From assembly GCA_016705005.1 (NCBI GenBank), contig JADIZB010000010.1, positions 1-64,000 of the forward strand: 64,000 nt of DNA, written 5' to 3'. A program made the position numbers and the translations under genes. Shown here one piece after another: positions 18,266-27,665 of the stretch. The notes below the pieces were generated by a model. It was not told where the DNA came from. It saw only the letters and a program-made list of their open reading frames with translations, and made no database searches. The first letter of the stretch is position 1. Every line of letters starts with the position of its first letter. This DNA comes from Bacteroidales bacterium. Its GTDB lineage: Bacteria > Bacteroidota > Bacteroidia > Bacteroidales > Lentimicrobiaceae.

Positions 18266-19141
18266 TTACTGTGACAGAACCTTCTTCAGGTAATCTCCGT
18301 AAGCACTTTTACCATGTTCAAAGATTAAATGTTCCAATTGCTCTTTTGAAATTAACTTCATCAAATAGGATATTTCCTCGATACATGCGATCTTCAGACT
18401 GGTTCTTTTTTCAACCGCTTTTACAAATTCGGTTGCTTCACTCATTGCTTCATGGGTTCCTGTGTCTAACCATGCAAAGCCCCTGCTCAGGGTCTGAAGC
18501 TTAAGTAAACTTTTCTTCAGGTAATCTTCATTTACTGATGTTATCTCCAATTCGCCCCTGTCTGATGGGACAACACTTTTTGCTACTCCGATTACACTGT
18601 TAGGATAAAAATATAAACCAACTACAGCAAAATTACTTTTAGGATTCTTGGGCTTTTCTTCGATACTGATCACATTTCCTTTTTTATCAACTTCTGCAAC
18701 GCCATACCTTTCAGGATCATCAACATAATAACCAAAAACAACTGCTTTTCCTTCTTCGGTAACAATTTTAACTGATCTATCCAGAAGGTTCTTCAGTCCT
18801 GCCCCATAAAAGATATTGTCACCAAGTACAAGGCAAACATTATCATTCCCGATAAAATCCTTACCAATCATGAATGCCTGGGCAAGCCCATCAGGTGAGG
18901 GTTGTTCAGCATAACTGAAACTTAAACCCAACTTACTTCCGTCACCAAATAATTGTCTGAAATTCGGCAAGTCGTGTGGTGTAGAAATAATCAGAATCTC
19001 CCTGATACCGGCTAGCATAAGCACTGATAAAGGGTAATAGATCATTGGTTTATCATAAACAGGTAATAACTGTTTGGAAACAACTTTTGTCAAAGGATGT
19101 AACCTGGTACCTGCTCCACCTGCAAGAATAATTCCTTTCAT
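18266..19141 (-). CDS. rmlA: Glucose-1-phosphate thymidylyltransferase RmlA
   Basis: An intact 291-residue nucleotidyltransferase with the invariant MKGIILAGGAGTRLHPLT start, the SKQLLPVYDKPMIYYPL segment, EQPSPDGLAQAF, and the catalytic LGDNIFYG (about residue 108). Length and motifs match RmlA/RfbA. It makes dTDP-glucose from glucose-1-phosphate and dTTP and is normally feedback-inhibited by dTDP-rhamnose or related sugars. dTDP-glucose would feed both the VioA-like branch and the FdtA/FdtB branch in this cluster. RmlB is absent from the window and RmlC/RmlD are not seen, so dTDP-rhamnose is not the indicated end product here. Confidence 0.95.
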   Translation of the reverse strand: MKGIILAGGAGTRLHPLTKVVSKQLLPVYDKPMIYYPLSVLMLAGIREILIISTPHDLPNFRQLFGDGSKLGLSFSYAEQPSPDGLAQAFMIGKDFIGNDNVCLVLGDNIFYGAGLKNLLDRSVKIVTEEGKAVVFGYYVDDPERYGVAEVDKKGNVISIEEKPKNPKSNFAVVGLYFYPNSVIGVAKSVVPSDRGELEITSVNEDYLKKSLLKLQTLSRGFAWLDTGTHEAMSEATEFVKAVEKRTSLKIACIEEISYLMKLISKEQLEHLIFEHGKSAYGDYLKKVLSQ

Positions 19142-19259
19142 TTTGATTCTATTTTTTTATGAGACAACAACTTTTTTCAACCAATTCAATCAGCCTGTCA
19201 AGAAAAGTAGAGATTCTCTTGTTCAAGGTTGTAAAATGAAATCACGTACTTGTATAATT

Positions 19260-20482
19260 CTAAAATGAATTAACAATTTGTGCAAAAATTCTGTAAAGGA
19301 CTCGCCTGCGTTTAAAATATTTTAAAGAAAAAGCTAAATCTTTGATTCTGACTTTACTATTTGAGGAAAGAGCTACAAACCTATCTATCCATGCATCAAC
19401 ATTATGATTGGTGATCACATATTCGTATGCTTTGACACAGAACTGATGGTATTGGCCATTTTCAAGGAGTAAGTGATCAAAGGTTTCCTGCAGTGAACTT
19501 CCCTCTGTATTGGTATAAACCCATGCCGGTAATCCCAGACAGTATCCTTTTTCTCCGGCAACGAACCGGTAGAGGGTATGATCTGACAATTGGTAGGCCG
19601 GGTCGGTGATGATGGCGGGTACGCCGGCTTTACAGCCTTCGAGCAGCGAGGTGCCCATGGCAAACAGCAGGTGTGTTTTTGTTTCCAGAAAGCCGGTCAG
19701 CGCATCACCGGCCAGATTGTCGTGAAGTTCAAACCGGATATTTTCCGGAACCCGGTGGTGCTTGGCGAGGAAAGCCATGTATTGCGCGGGATCTTCGCTG
19801 ATGATGTCCAGGGTAACCGGGTGGCTGATGGTTACTTTTCAAGGTCCCTGACGAGGCTGACAAAGGGAAACATTTTCCAGTCTTCGGCCCTGCCGATGTA
19901 AGCCAGGCGAAGTGTTTGGCCTTCAGCCGGAAGGCTTTTCAGGGGAGGCTGTTCACCCACAATGACCGGGATGGGCAAGAGGGCGGATTGATCAAATACG
20001 CCTTTGATGCCATAGGTTTCAAGCACCTTCAGGTGCGACTCATCCATAAAGAAAGCGGCTTTGCCACGGGCCAGTGTGGCGGCCAGTTTCGAGGTATAGT
20101 ATTTCGATAGCGGGTTGGCGTTGCTATACACTTCACCCCTGGCCGGAATCCTGATTTTGAAAGTCTGTATCATGGTATCGGGAAACACCGACCAGTAAAG
20201 GATACGGGCGTTTACTCCCCTGAAATCGTTCAGCGCCGGTTCGAGTGCCCCGAAAATCACCACCACATCCAAAGACCGGATGACACCGGTATCAGGCTTT
20301 GCCGCATCGATAAAGGTGCAGCTGAGTTTTTCGGCAACTGCCTGTTGATGAATGTAGCCGTTCAGATGGGTATATATGCCGCAGGGCATCCCTTTGGCAT
20401 AGAGCGCCCGGGCTATATTCAGAATCAGGTTCTGTACCCCGCCGGGCTTGGTTGTATTTACGGGGTAGTAGAAGTAGATCAT
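19260..20482 (-). pseudogene. GT-B glycosyltransferase, one frameshift
   Basis: The N-terminal frame from the ATG at 20482 reads MIYFYYPVNTTKPGGVQNLI, including a GGVQ loop of retaining GT-B enzymes, and runs to FVSLVRDLEK. One missing A in the T-run 19836-19839 would join it to KVTISHPVTLDII and the C-terminal frame, which has RFELHDNLAG, FAMGTSLLEGCKAGVPAI (the donor-binding ExxxxGxP-type loop) and ends at 19260. Corrected length is about 408 residues. It is distant from standard GT4 proteins, but the GTSxxEGxxxGxP motif supports the assignment. No donor can be named. Long intergenic DNA follows it upstream. Confidence 0.7.
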
Positions 20483-21266
20483 CCGGTGAAAGCGTGATTA
20501 AAATTCATTGGTATATGCCCCCTCTTTCAGGCTGCCTTATAAGTGGGCATTGGCTTCGACTTCCCCGCCAAAGTGGGTAGCTTTTTCGCCCGCCGAAGAA
20601 GGCGGGGCAAGCTGTTCAATATGACAATATATTGATTATCAATTGTCGGGCTTACCGATTCCGAAAGCTATCGGAACGAAGCCTTCTCTATCTATAGGAG
20701 ACAGTCTCGTTCAACAGAAATCATATTCAGGAGTAAAATGTTCATTTTGTACAAATAAAATGCTCAAATCTCTCCAGCATTGAAAATACCTCACAACACT
20801 TTAAATACAAGCTCTTATATGCTTTCTGTACCTTTTGCTTGATCAAAAGGTACCCAAAAATCAAGGCTGTGTAAAAATGGCTAAAATCCGGCGGGCGATT
20901 TTGGCTGGAAGAAATGAGGTTGAACCTTTTCTCACTCTATTTTAAACCGTTGTACACTAATCACCTGTTCATTGCCTTGCTATCCGGGTTGCATTTCTTC
21001 TTTTTTTGCTCGCCTGCCAGATTTCTTAACGCCATTTTTACAATGCCGATCCTTCAGTCAACTATATTTTCAACCAATAGAGGTATCTCTTACTGCGCAG
21101 ATCATAAAAGTCTCATTAAATCTTTAAATCTGACCGAAATCCAGATGATTCAATAAATCAATATTCACTCAGAATCAACATGATTTCAATTAACTTTCAT
21201 CCGAAGATTAACTAAATTCTATACTCAACATAGAATTTCTGATCAAACCAGCAACAGGATTCTGTT
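20483..21266. other. Intergenic stretch with one strong hairpin
   Basis: I see no gene in these 784 bases. At 20828-20853 is GTACCTTTTG, a 6-base loop, then CAAAAGGTAC: a perfect 10-bp inverted repeat without a following T-run, so not an obvious terminator. Fragments near 20560-20610 (CCCGCCGAAGAAGGCGGGG) are palindromic and resemble the CCGCCTTTGGCGG pieces at 1747. The rest is AT-rich. An 80-codon plus-strand frame at 20914 has no recognisable features and is probably chance. Confidence 0.6.
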
Positions 21267-22751
21267 TCATTCTTTATATCTCCGGCTGTTTTTCAGCAGG
21301 CTGATCAGTCCAAGCCTTTTGTCGAGTTCACGAACGGAGTAGAGCAGGGAAGCCAGAAACAGCAGGGTGAGTGGCAGGTATTTCAGATTCCCCTGTATCA
21401 ATACAGAAACAACAAATGCCAGCACCACCAGTAAAAACTGAAATATAAAGATGGTGATGGTATCACCCGAAAATGAAAACTTATATTTCCGGGATGAAAT
21501 CAGGTAAACCTGGACCAGATAGACGATGTAAACCAGCATAAAGGAGACGCCGAGTCCTGTTAACCCGTAATAGTAATACCCGGCAACATTAAACAGCAAC
21601 ACATAAAAGTTGGCCAGGAGTTCATTCCAGAAAAACAAGCGGCTGGCTCCTTTTGCCAGGAAGAGATAGGCAATGGCCCAGCTGCCGGCTTTAAAGAACA
21701 TACCCATGGCTGCCCAGAGCACCATATCGGTAACCGGGATAAATTCAGATGAATAGAGCAGAATGACGATCCAGTTGATAAAAACCAGGAACACGATGAG
21801 TATCGGTGCCAGGATCAGAAAAGCGATTTCAGCCTGCTGGTTGATGAGTTTTTTACTTTCAATATTGTCGGAAGCGACAGCGGCGAGCCGCGGATAATAA
21901 TCGGTACTCAAAGCAGTGAAAACAAGGCCGACATAGCCGTTGACAATGGCAAAACCCGCGTTGTAGAGGCCAACCTGTTCGAGGCTGCCGGTGTTGCTGA
22001 TAAATATCCTTACGAGGTAAGATACGCCGAGGGCAATCATTCCGCTCAGGCTGATCATAAAACCCATGGTCAGCATGTTTTTGCCTTCGGCATAGGTTTC
22101 AGCGGTGGTGACCGGAATGCTCCCGATGTTTACTTTTCTTGCAAAATACCAGGATCCGGCAAGGGTAAGGAACGCCGTTAAGATGATCCCGGGCACAATG
22201 CCTTTCAGTCCGAAATAGTAATAAAGTGGCACGGTAATGATCAGTCCCGCGATGCTTCCTGTAAGATTGGCCTGTGCCAGATACCTGAGTTTCCGCATGC
22301 CCTGGAGCAAAACCATTTGCCCCGAGCTGAGCTGATTGATGAGCAATGAAACGGATATCCAGATAAAGGCCCAGGTATATTCGCTGTTTCCGAATGTCAA
22401 ACGGCTCAGCCAGGGTGAGAGCACTATGGTGAGCAGCATACCGAGCAACCCGGTGATCCACACCAGGCGTCGCAACACGGTGATGATCAGGGATATCCTG
22501 TCAGGGTTTCCGCCTGCATTGGCTTCTGAGACATTTCTGACGGCGCTGGTGCCGATGCCGAAACCGGTCAGGGCCCCGATAAATCCGGTGGTAGAGGTAA
22601 GCAGACCGGCGATGCCCATGCCTGCAGGGCCAAGCAGCACAGCGATAAATTTCGACCGTACAATGGCAATCAGAATATTCACAACCTGCACGCCTCCGAA
22701 GATGGAGGTCGATTTCATGATCTGCCTGTAGGAATCCTGAGGGGTTGGCAA
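21267..22751 (-). CDS. wzx: O-antigen translocase Wzx (MOP superfamily)
   Basis: An intact membrane protein of up to 494 residues with about 12-14 hydrophobic helices. The segment SYRQIMKSTSIFGGVQVVNI, then RSKFIAVLLGPAGMGIAGLL, is the conserved opening of Bacteroidota O-antigen translocases. Because SYRQI precedes the first ATG (22718), the TTG at 22751 is my preferred start, although it lies in repeat DNA (ggggttggcaaggggtt). It flips lipid-linked repeat units to the periplasm. It is not closely similar by eye to the frameshifted flippase at 16713-18180, so the cluster may export two different glycans or be a mosaic of two loci. Confidence 0.85.
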   Translation of the reverse strand: MPTPQDSYRQIMKSTSIFGGVQVVNILIAIVRSKFIAVLLGPAGMGIAGLLTSTTGFIGALTGFGIGTSAVRNVSEANAGGNPDRISLIITVLRRLVWITGLLGMLLTIVLSPWLSRLTFGNSEYTWAFIWISVSLLINQLSSGQMVLLQGMRKLRYLAQANLTGSIAGLIITVPLYYYFGLKGIVPGIILTAFLTLAGSWYFARKVNIGSIPVTTAETYAEGKNMLTMGFMISLSGMIALGVSYLVRIFISNTGSLEQVGLYNAGFAIVNGYVGLVFTALSTDYYPRLAAVASDNIESKKLINQQAEIAFLILAPILIVFLVFINWIVILLYSSEFIPVTDMVLWAAMGMFFKAGSWAIAYLFLAKGASRLFFWNELLANFYVLLFNVAGYYYYGLTGLGVSFMLVYIVYLVQVYLISSRKYKFSFSGDTITIFIFQFLLVVLAFVVSVLIQGNLKYLPLTLLFLASLLYSVRELDKRLGLISLLKNSRRYKE

Positions 22752-23975
22752 GGGGTTCGGGGTTATTGGCGACTTAAGTGAGGGGGCGACTTTGCGAGGG
22801 AGCGACTAAGCGACTTAGTGATGGAGCGAAAGATTGCGAACGAAGCGACTTAAGAGACGGAGCGACTTCAGAGACGGAGCGACTTAGCGATGGAGCGACT
22901 AAGCGACTTCAGCGAAAGACAGCGATTTCTTAGTGTTCCTGAGTGATCTTAGTGACTTAGTGGTTATTCTTATCCTATTATTTATCAGCGACTTCTGCGA
23001 GGAGCGACTAAGCGACAAGACTAAGCGACTTCAGCGAAAAACGTTCCGGGGTGGTTTAGTGTCCGTTTTAGTTGGGACGGGGTTTTGCCGTTGGGGCGAC
23101 TTCAGACTAAGCGACTTCAGCGAAGACAGCGATTTCTTAGTGTTTCTGAGTGATCTTAGTGACTTAGTGGTTATTCTTATCCTGTTATTTATCAGCGACT
23201 TTGCGAGGGAGCGACTTAGCGATGGAGCGAAAGATAGCGAACGAAGTGACTTCAGCGAAAGACAGCGATTTCTTAGTGTTTCGGTGATCTTAGTGACTTA
23301 GTGGTTATTCTGATCCCGTTATTTATAGCGACTTTGCGAGGGAGCGACTTAGCGATGGAGCGAAGATACGAACTAAGCGACTTCAGCGAAGACAGGATTT
23401 CTTAGTGTTTCTGGGTGATCTTAGTGACTTAGTGGTTATTCTGATCCCGTTATTTATCAGCGACTTTGCGAGGGAGCGACTAAGCGACTTCAGAGACTAA
23501 GCGACTTAAGCGAAAGACAGCGATTTCTTAGTGTTCCTGAGTGATCTTAGTGACTTAGTGGTTATTCTTATTCCGTAATTTATCAGCGACTTTGCGAGGG
23601 GGCGACTAAGCGAGACTAAGCACTTCACAAGAAGACTTAAGCGTTTGGCGTTGGATGTTAGGCGTTAGAGTTTGAAGTTGAATTTGAAAATGTCATGGGT
23701 TTAAACTTCTAGTTGCCTGTGATCAAGTAAATTTCTCTCAGCGTGCTTCTAGCGCTCGCGGTTAAAAGCGTTCAACGTTAGAAGTTCAATGCTCTTCGGG
23801 CGTTCAAGGGCGAGTGAGCGACTAAGCGACTTCAGCGAAAGACAGCGATTTCTTAGTGTTCCTGAGTGATCTTAGTGACTTAGTGGTTATTCTTAACCTG
23901 TGATATATCAGCTTTCCGCTTGCTTTCCGGGTTCAGGGCACAGGGGGCCGGTGCAGAGGTTGAGCGCCAGAAGAT
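22752..23975. repeat. Word-chain repeat array (AGCGACTTA and TTAGTG modules)
   Basis: About 1.2 kb between wzx and fdtB without a gene. It is built from two modules. One is a chain of words starting AGCGA at mostly 8-base steps (GCGACTTA, GCGATGGA, GCGACTAA, GCGAAAGA). The other is a block of about 45 bases with four TTAGTG/GAGTGA words followed by GGTTATTCTTATCC. The second block begins near 22928, 23134, 23271, 23399, 23527 and 23849; the middle copies are spaced 128-137 bases, so the array is partly tandem. Short pieces of GGCGTTGGATGTTAG type appear at 23640-23800. Frames within it are shadows. Confidence 0.85.
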
Positions 23976-25098
23976 TCAAGAATCTGTTTTAAACCTGTTC
24001 AACGCATTTACCACTGTTTCAGCTTCTTCAATCGTCAAAACCGGACTCATTGGCAAACTCAGCACCTCATGGTGAATTTTCTCAGTTACGGGCAGGGGCA
24101 GATTCCGGTATTCACGGTATGCCTGCTGCCGGTGCGGCGGGACAGGATAGTGAATCAGTGTCTGAATGCCCTGTTCAGTCAGGTATTGCTGAAGCTTATC
24201 CCTGTGTGCGGTGCGGATCACAAACAAATGCCATACATGTGAACCGAAGACGGTTGCTGAAGCAGGAATCGCCGGAAGGGTGATTTCGGGATGGGTGATG
24301 TTTTCAAGGTAGAACCTGGCAATCTCCCTTCTTTTCTGATTGTCAGCATCGAGGTATTTCAATTTAACGCTCAGAAAGGCAGCCTGCAGCTCATCGAGGC
24401 GACTGTTCATCCCCTTGAAATCGTTAATGTATTTTTTATTGCTGCCATAGTTGGCCAATGACCTGATGGTTGCAGCAAGCCGGTCGTCGTTGGTGGTCAC
24501 GGCACCGCCATCGCCAAGTGCACCAAGGTTTTTGCCGGGGTAAAAACTGAATCCCGCGGCATCGCCCAGCGAACCGGTCTTCTGTCCGTTCCATTCAGCA
24601 CCGATGGCCTGGGCATTGTCCTCGATGATCACAAGGTTGTTCTCCCTTGCCAGAATCCTCCAGTTGATTGCTCCAGCAAACACGTCCGTAAAGGTGAACC
24701 GGCACAATGGCCCTGGTTTCCGGCGTAAGGTAGTCCTTAATGGCTTCAATGTCAAGGTTATAGCTGAACAGGTCAGGATCGACCGGCACAGGTACCAGGC
24801 GATTGTCGGAAACTGCCAGCAGGGTGGCAATGTATGTATTGGCCGGTACAATAATTTCATCTCCCTCCTTCATAACGCCCAGTTCAATATAGGCTTTCAG
24901 GATCAGGCGCAGGGCGTCGAGGCCGTTGGCTACGCCTATGGCATGTTTTACCCCGGTATAGGAAGCGAGTTCGTGCTCAAACTGCCTGACTTTATCACCA
25001 AGGATATACCAGCCCGATTCCAGCACCTCTGCCGAAGCCCTGTTCAGTTCAACGGCAAATCTGGCATTTACCTTCTGCAGATCGAGAAACGGGATCAT
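23976..25098 (-). pseudogene. fdtB: FdtB/QdtB-like dTDP-3-amino-3,6-dideoxyhexose transaminase, one frameshift
   Basis: The start at 25098 reads MIPFLDLQKVNARF, then VLESGWYILGDKVRQFE and GVANGLDALRLILKAY, the usual start of DegT-family 3-aminotransferases. The first frame reaches VPVHLYGRVCWSNQLE. A shift near 24655 leads to LARENNLVIIEDNAQAIGAE, then FSFYPGKNLGALGDGGAV with the PLP lysine (codon at 24531-24533), and LIHYPVPPHRQQAY near the end. Corrected length is about 374 residues. Neighbouring FdtA-like cupins and an FdtC-like acyltransferase identify the substrate as a dTDP-3-keto-6-deoxyhexose, with glutamate as amino donor. Whether the product is Fuc3N or Qui3N depends on the isomerase. 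Confidence 0.85.
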
Positions 25099-25110
25099 CT
25101 GATGCTTATT

Positions 25111-25854
25111 CTATTCAGCGGTTTGCCAGGGATATCCCCTGTATTCGGTTAGATGGTCCTTCCACGGATAAACGAAGTTGCCCTGATCATCCCTTATTTC
25201 CCTGACGGATTTTACATCCTTGCCGGGATTGCCAACAATCACCCGTTCATCACCCACGTCGCGGGTTACCAGGGCACCGGCACCAACGATGGCATTTTTG
25301 CCGATGGTTATCCCCGGAAGGATCACGGCATGGGAAAACAGCTGGGCATATTCCCTGATGGTGGTGGTCTGAAATTCACCAACCGGGGGATGCTTGACAT
25401 TGGTCAGAACCACGAAGGGAAATATCCAGACATAATCCTCAATCACATTCTTCTCGCTCAGCATCACTTTGCTGTGAATCCGGACATAATTACCGATGAA
25501 CGACTGTCCGGGGGATTCTGAGAATGAACCAAAGCTGGTATGATGACCGATGGTGGTCCCCTCCCTGATCACGGCATGATGGCCCGACCTGAAATGATGG
25601 CCGATGGTCACATCTTCATAAATCGTGGTAAACGAGCGGATGATGGCGTTGTTGCCGATGATTGTTTTTTTGAAGTTGTGACGTTCAGGGTTGTTATAGT
25701 AAGCGGCTGTGGGTTCTCCTATCACACAATAGGGTCCGACAAAACTGTTGTCGCCGATCTCAGCATTATCATAGATGATCACACCGGCTGAAATAACAAC
25801 CCGTTTGCCCAGCCTGGCTGATTTACTGACAATGGCTGTAGGATGTATGTTCAC
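25111..25854 (-). CDS. Left-handed beta-helix N-acyltransferase, FdtC/QdtC-like
   Basis: A 247-residue hexapeptide-repeat protein starting from a GTG at 25854 that overlaps the preceding stop (GTGA). Repeats such as SKSARLGKRVVIS, NAEIGDNSFVG, TTIGHHTSFGS, ITIGKNAIVGAGALVTRDV run most of its length, and an insertion near residues 55-65 (PTAAYYNNPERH) interrupts the coil. The C-terminus ends YPWKDHLTEYRGYPW, a tail seen in this acyltransferase group. By position it should acylate the 3-amino group of dTDP-Fuc3N or dTDP-Qui3N with acetyl-CoA (or another acyl-CoA), completing the FdtA-FdtB-FdtC pathway in the cytoplasm. The acyl donor is inferred from family members. Confidence 0.8.
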   Translation of the reverse strand: MNIHPTAIVSKSARLGKRVVISAGVIIYDNAEIGDNSFVGPYCVIGEPTAAYYNNPERHNFKKTIIGNNAIIRSFTTIYEDVTIGHHFRSGHHAVIREGTTIGHHTSFGSFSESPGQSFIGNYVRIHSKVMLSEKNVIEDYVWIFPFVVLTNVKHPPVGEFQTTTIREYAQLFSHAVILPGITIGKNAIVGAGALVTRDVGDERVIVGNPGKDVKSVREIRDDQGNFVYPWKDHLTEYRGYPWQTAE

Positions 25855-26270
25855 CGGTTTTCTGATTTAAAACGAAGGAACTCATCTTTGTCTCTGATGT
25901 AATCCTGATCGGAATAGGTGTCGGAGGCCAGCACCAGACAAATGGCACCGGATGAGAAGTTGAGCAGTTCACGCCAGATCCCCGGCATTACGTGAAGTCC
26001 GATATAGGGTCGGTCGAGGTGAACAATTTTCTTGTTGATGCCATCGTCCAGTTTAACATCAAAAGCCCCGCTGACGGCAACAATAAACTGCTGCAGGGTA
26101 CGGTGTCCATGGCCTCCACGGTCTTCACCGCCCGGAACATCATACAGATAATAAACCCGTTTGATGTCGAACGGTGCGTGAAGCTGATTCTCTATTGCAG
26201 TAATGTTACCTGCCCTGTTGTGGACCTTGGGCAACTCCATGATACTGCACTGGTAAACACTGCTTTTCAT
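25851..26270 (-). CDS. WxcM-like cupin, dTDP-4-keto-6-deoxyglucose 3,4-ketoisomerase, copy 1
   Basis: A 139-residue single-domain cupin with the FdtA/QdtA pattern: IKRVYYLYDVPGGEDRGGHGHR (about residues 37-58, active-site RGGHxHR), then IVAVSGAFDV, LDRPYIGLHVMPGIWREL and YSDQDYIRDKDEFL. These isomerases shift the keto group of dTDP-4-keto-6-deoxyglucose from C4 to C3, with FdtA giving the galacto and QdtA the gluco series. It overlaps the next cupin (ATGA at 26267-26270) and the acyltransferase (GTGA). I cannot assign the stereochemical type by eye. Confidence 0.82.
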   Translation of the reverse strand: MKSSVYQCSIMELPKVHNRAGNITAIENQLHAPFDIKRVYYLYDVPGGEDRGGHGHRTLQQFIVAVSGAFDVKLDDGINKKIVHLDRPYIGLHVMPGIWRELLNFSSGAICLVLASDTYSDQDYIRDKDEFLRFKSENR

Positions 26271-26662
26271 TTTCTCCTGAATTGAAGGTATTCGTCGAAA
26301 TCCCTGATGTAATCACCGGCGCTGTAAGTGGTTGACGACAGGACCATTGCCACCGAATTGGTGCTGAAGTTATCGAGGTGCCGCCACAATCCGGGTGGCA
26401 CAAAAAGTCCGTAGTATGAGCGGTTCAGGTGGTATCTTGATTCTTCCTCCCCGGTATTGACAACCACATCGAAACTACCCGAAAGCGCTACAATGAACTC
26501 CTGCTGTTCCCTGAACGCGTGCCCTCCCCTGGTTTGTCCGCCCGGAACATCGTAAATCCAGTAAACACGCTTGATTTTGAATGGAATATGGTTCTCCTGT
26601 TCCACATAGGTAAGGTTACCTCGGGGATCTTCAAACCTGGGAAGATGGATGATGTGGGGCAT
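26267..26662 (-). CDS. fdtA: WxcM-like cupin, dTDP-4-keto-6-deoxyglucose 3,4-ketoisomerase, copy 2
   Basis: A 131-residue cupin beginning PHIIHLPRFEDPRGNLTYVE, then IKRVYWIYDVPGGQTRGGHA, IVALSGSFDV, NRSYYGLFVPPGLWRHL and YSAGDYIRDFDEYL. This is the more canonical FdtA/QdtA-like copy, with the DPRGNL opening intact, whereas copy 1 replaces it with NRAGNI. It carries RGGHAFR where copy 1 has RGGHGHR, losing one of the two histidines often found in this loop. The pair is clearly a tandem duplication. Either copy could be the working isomerase; two active copies would allow both 3-keto epimers. Confidence 0.82.
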   Translation of the reverse strand: MPHIIHLPRFEDPRGNLTYVEQENHIPFKIKRVYWIYDVPGGQTRGGHAFREQQEFIVALSGSFDVVVNTGEEESRYHLNRSYYGLFVPPGLWRHLDNFSTNSVAMVLSSTTYSAGDYIRDFDEYLQFRRK

Positions 26663-26736
26663 TGGAATGGTGTTTGGGAAACCTGTATAATGTATCGTAA
26701 AAGTTAGTGCCTGGATTTGCCGTTCAGGCTGAGTAA

Positions 26737-27662
26737 CTATTGAACCGGAATGATCAGGTCATTGATGATTTTACTGAATTTGCCGGCCCCGACTGAATTG
26801 AGGTGATCGTTGTCGGTAAAATCAGCCTGAGTAAAACGATTGTCGGTAAAGAAGTTGTGGTAAACACATTGATACCTGTTGCAGATCGAGGCAATAATTT
26901 CAGAATTTCTCTTCAACCTCTGCGGATCAGTGTAGCCGGAATAAGTTGGCAATACGGGTGGTGTAATGATTATTGGGACGACGCCGCGCTTTCAGCGCTG
27001 CCACAAGCATTCAGTTGATCCCTGTTTTGGGCTATACGGTTCTCCCTTATCAGTGAATTGTGCAGTTCAACCCTTTTCCGTCCTGAGCTGTCGCTGATCT
27101 GGCCTGTTGTATCTTTCCGGGCAGCGGCACTGAAGTATCCATTGTTTCCCAGATGATCGGTATAGTTGGCCTTGAAACCGTTGAGCAGCAGTAACAGTGA
27201 GGTATTGGGTGTATAGAGGAAAAACTTACTGATCCTTTTTAGTTCCATGACATCAGCTTCCGGATGCTTTATGTCCCAGAATTGCGAATAATAATATATT
27301 CTCCAGGCTTCGGCACCATCGGTAACAGAATATCCGAATGAAAAATAGGAAATGCTGATGATTGCATATCTCAGCGAAGGCATTTTATCCAGGTACTTCA
27401 TTACCAGTTGGTGATCGTAATAAAGATCCTGACTGATGTCGCTGAGATTAAAGGTTCTGTAAGTGAAGTCATCCGGATTTAGTCCGTACAAAGCCTGGGA
27501 AGAGCCCAGGATCAGCACTTCAATAGAATCAAGTTGTTTTTCGAGGCAAAGTCGTTTGTATGAGTAGGAGTTTGGGATTTTCGCCAGGTTAACCTCCATA
27601 TAAAGCATCACCAGGATAAGCGGCAGAATAAGGTACAGCGACCTGAAGAAAAACTTTTTCAC
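26737..27662 (-). pseudogene. MBOAT-associated SGNH-like protein, two frameshifts
   Basis: Starts from a GTG at 27662, 3 bases after the MBOAT stop. An N-terminal membrane anchor (FFFRSLYLILPLILVMLYME) precedes IEVLILGSSQALYGLNPDDF, where the GSSQ stretch is the SGNH block-I serine. The N-terminal frame ends near 26955 after ENRIAQNRDQLNA. Shifts near 27003 and 26985 restore LVAALKARG and VVPIIITPPVLPTYSGY, and the last frame (26952-26737) has ADFTDNDHLNSVGAGKFS, the DxxHL block-V Asp-His pair. Corrected length is about 308 residues. Such DltD/AlgJ-like partners work with MBOAT proteins in moving acyl groups to extracytoplasmic polymers. Confidence 0.75.
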
Positions 27663-27665
27663 CGG

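Noticed and set aside
20914..21156. Possible small membrane protein upstream of the glycosyltransferase
   Set aside because: No conserved features, no ribosome-binding site, and opposite in strand to all neighbours.
22933..23301. A 122-codon plus-strand frame in repeats (FLSDLSDLVVILILLF twice)
   Set aside because: The internal duplication is the translated TTAGTG module; no independent coding evidence.
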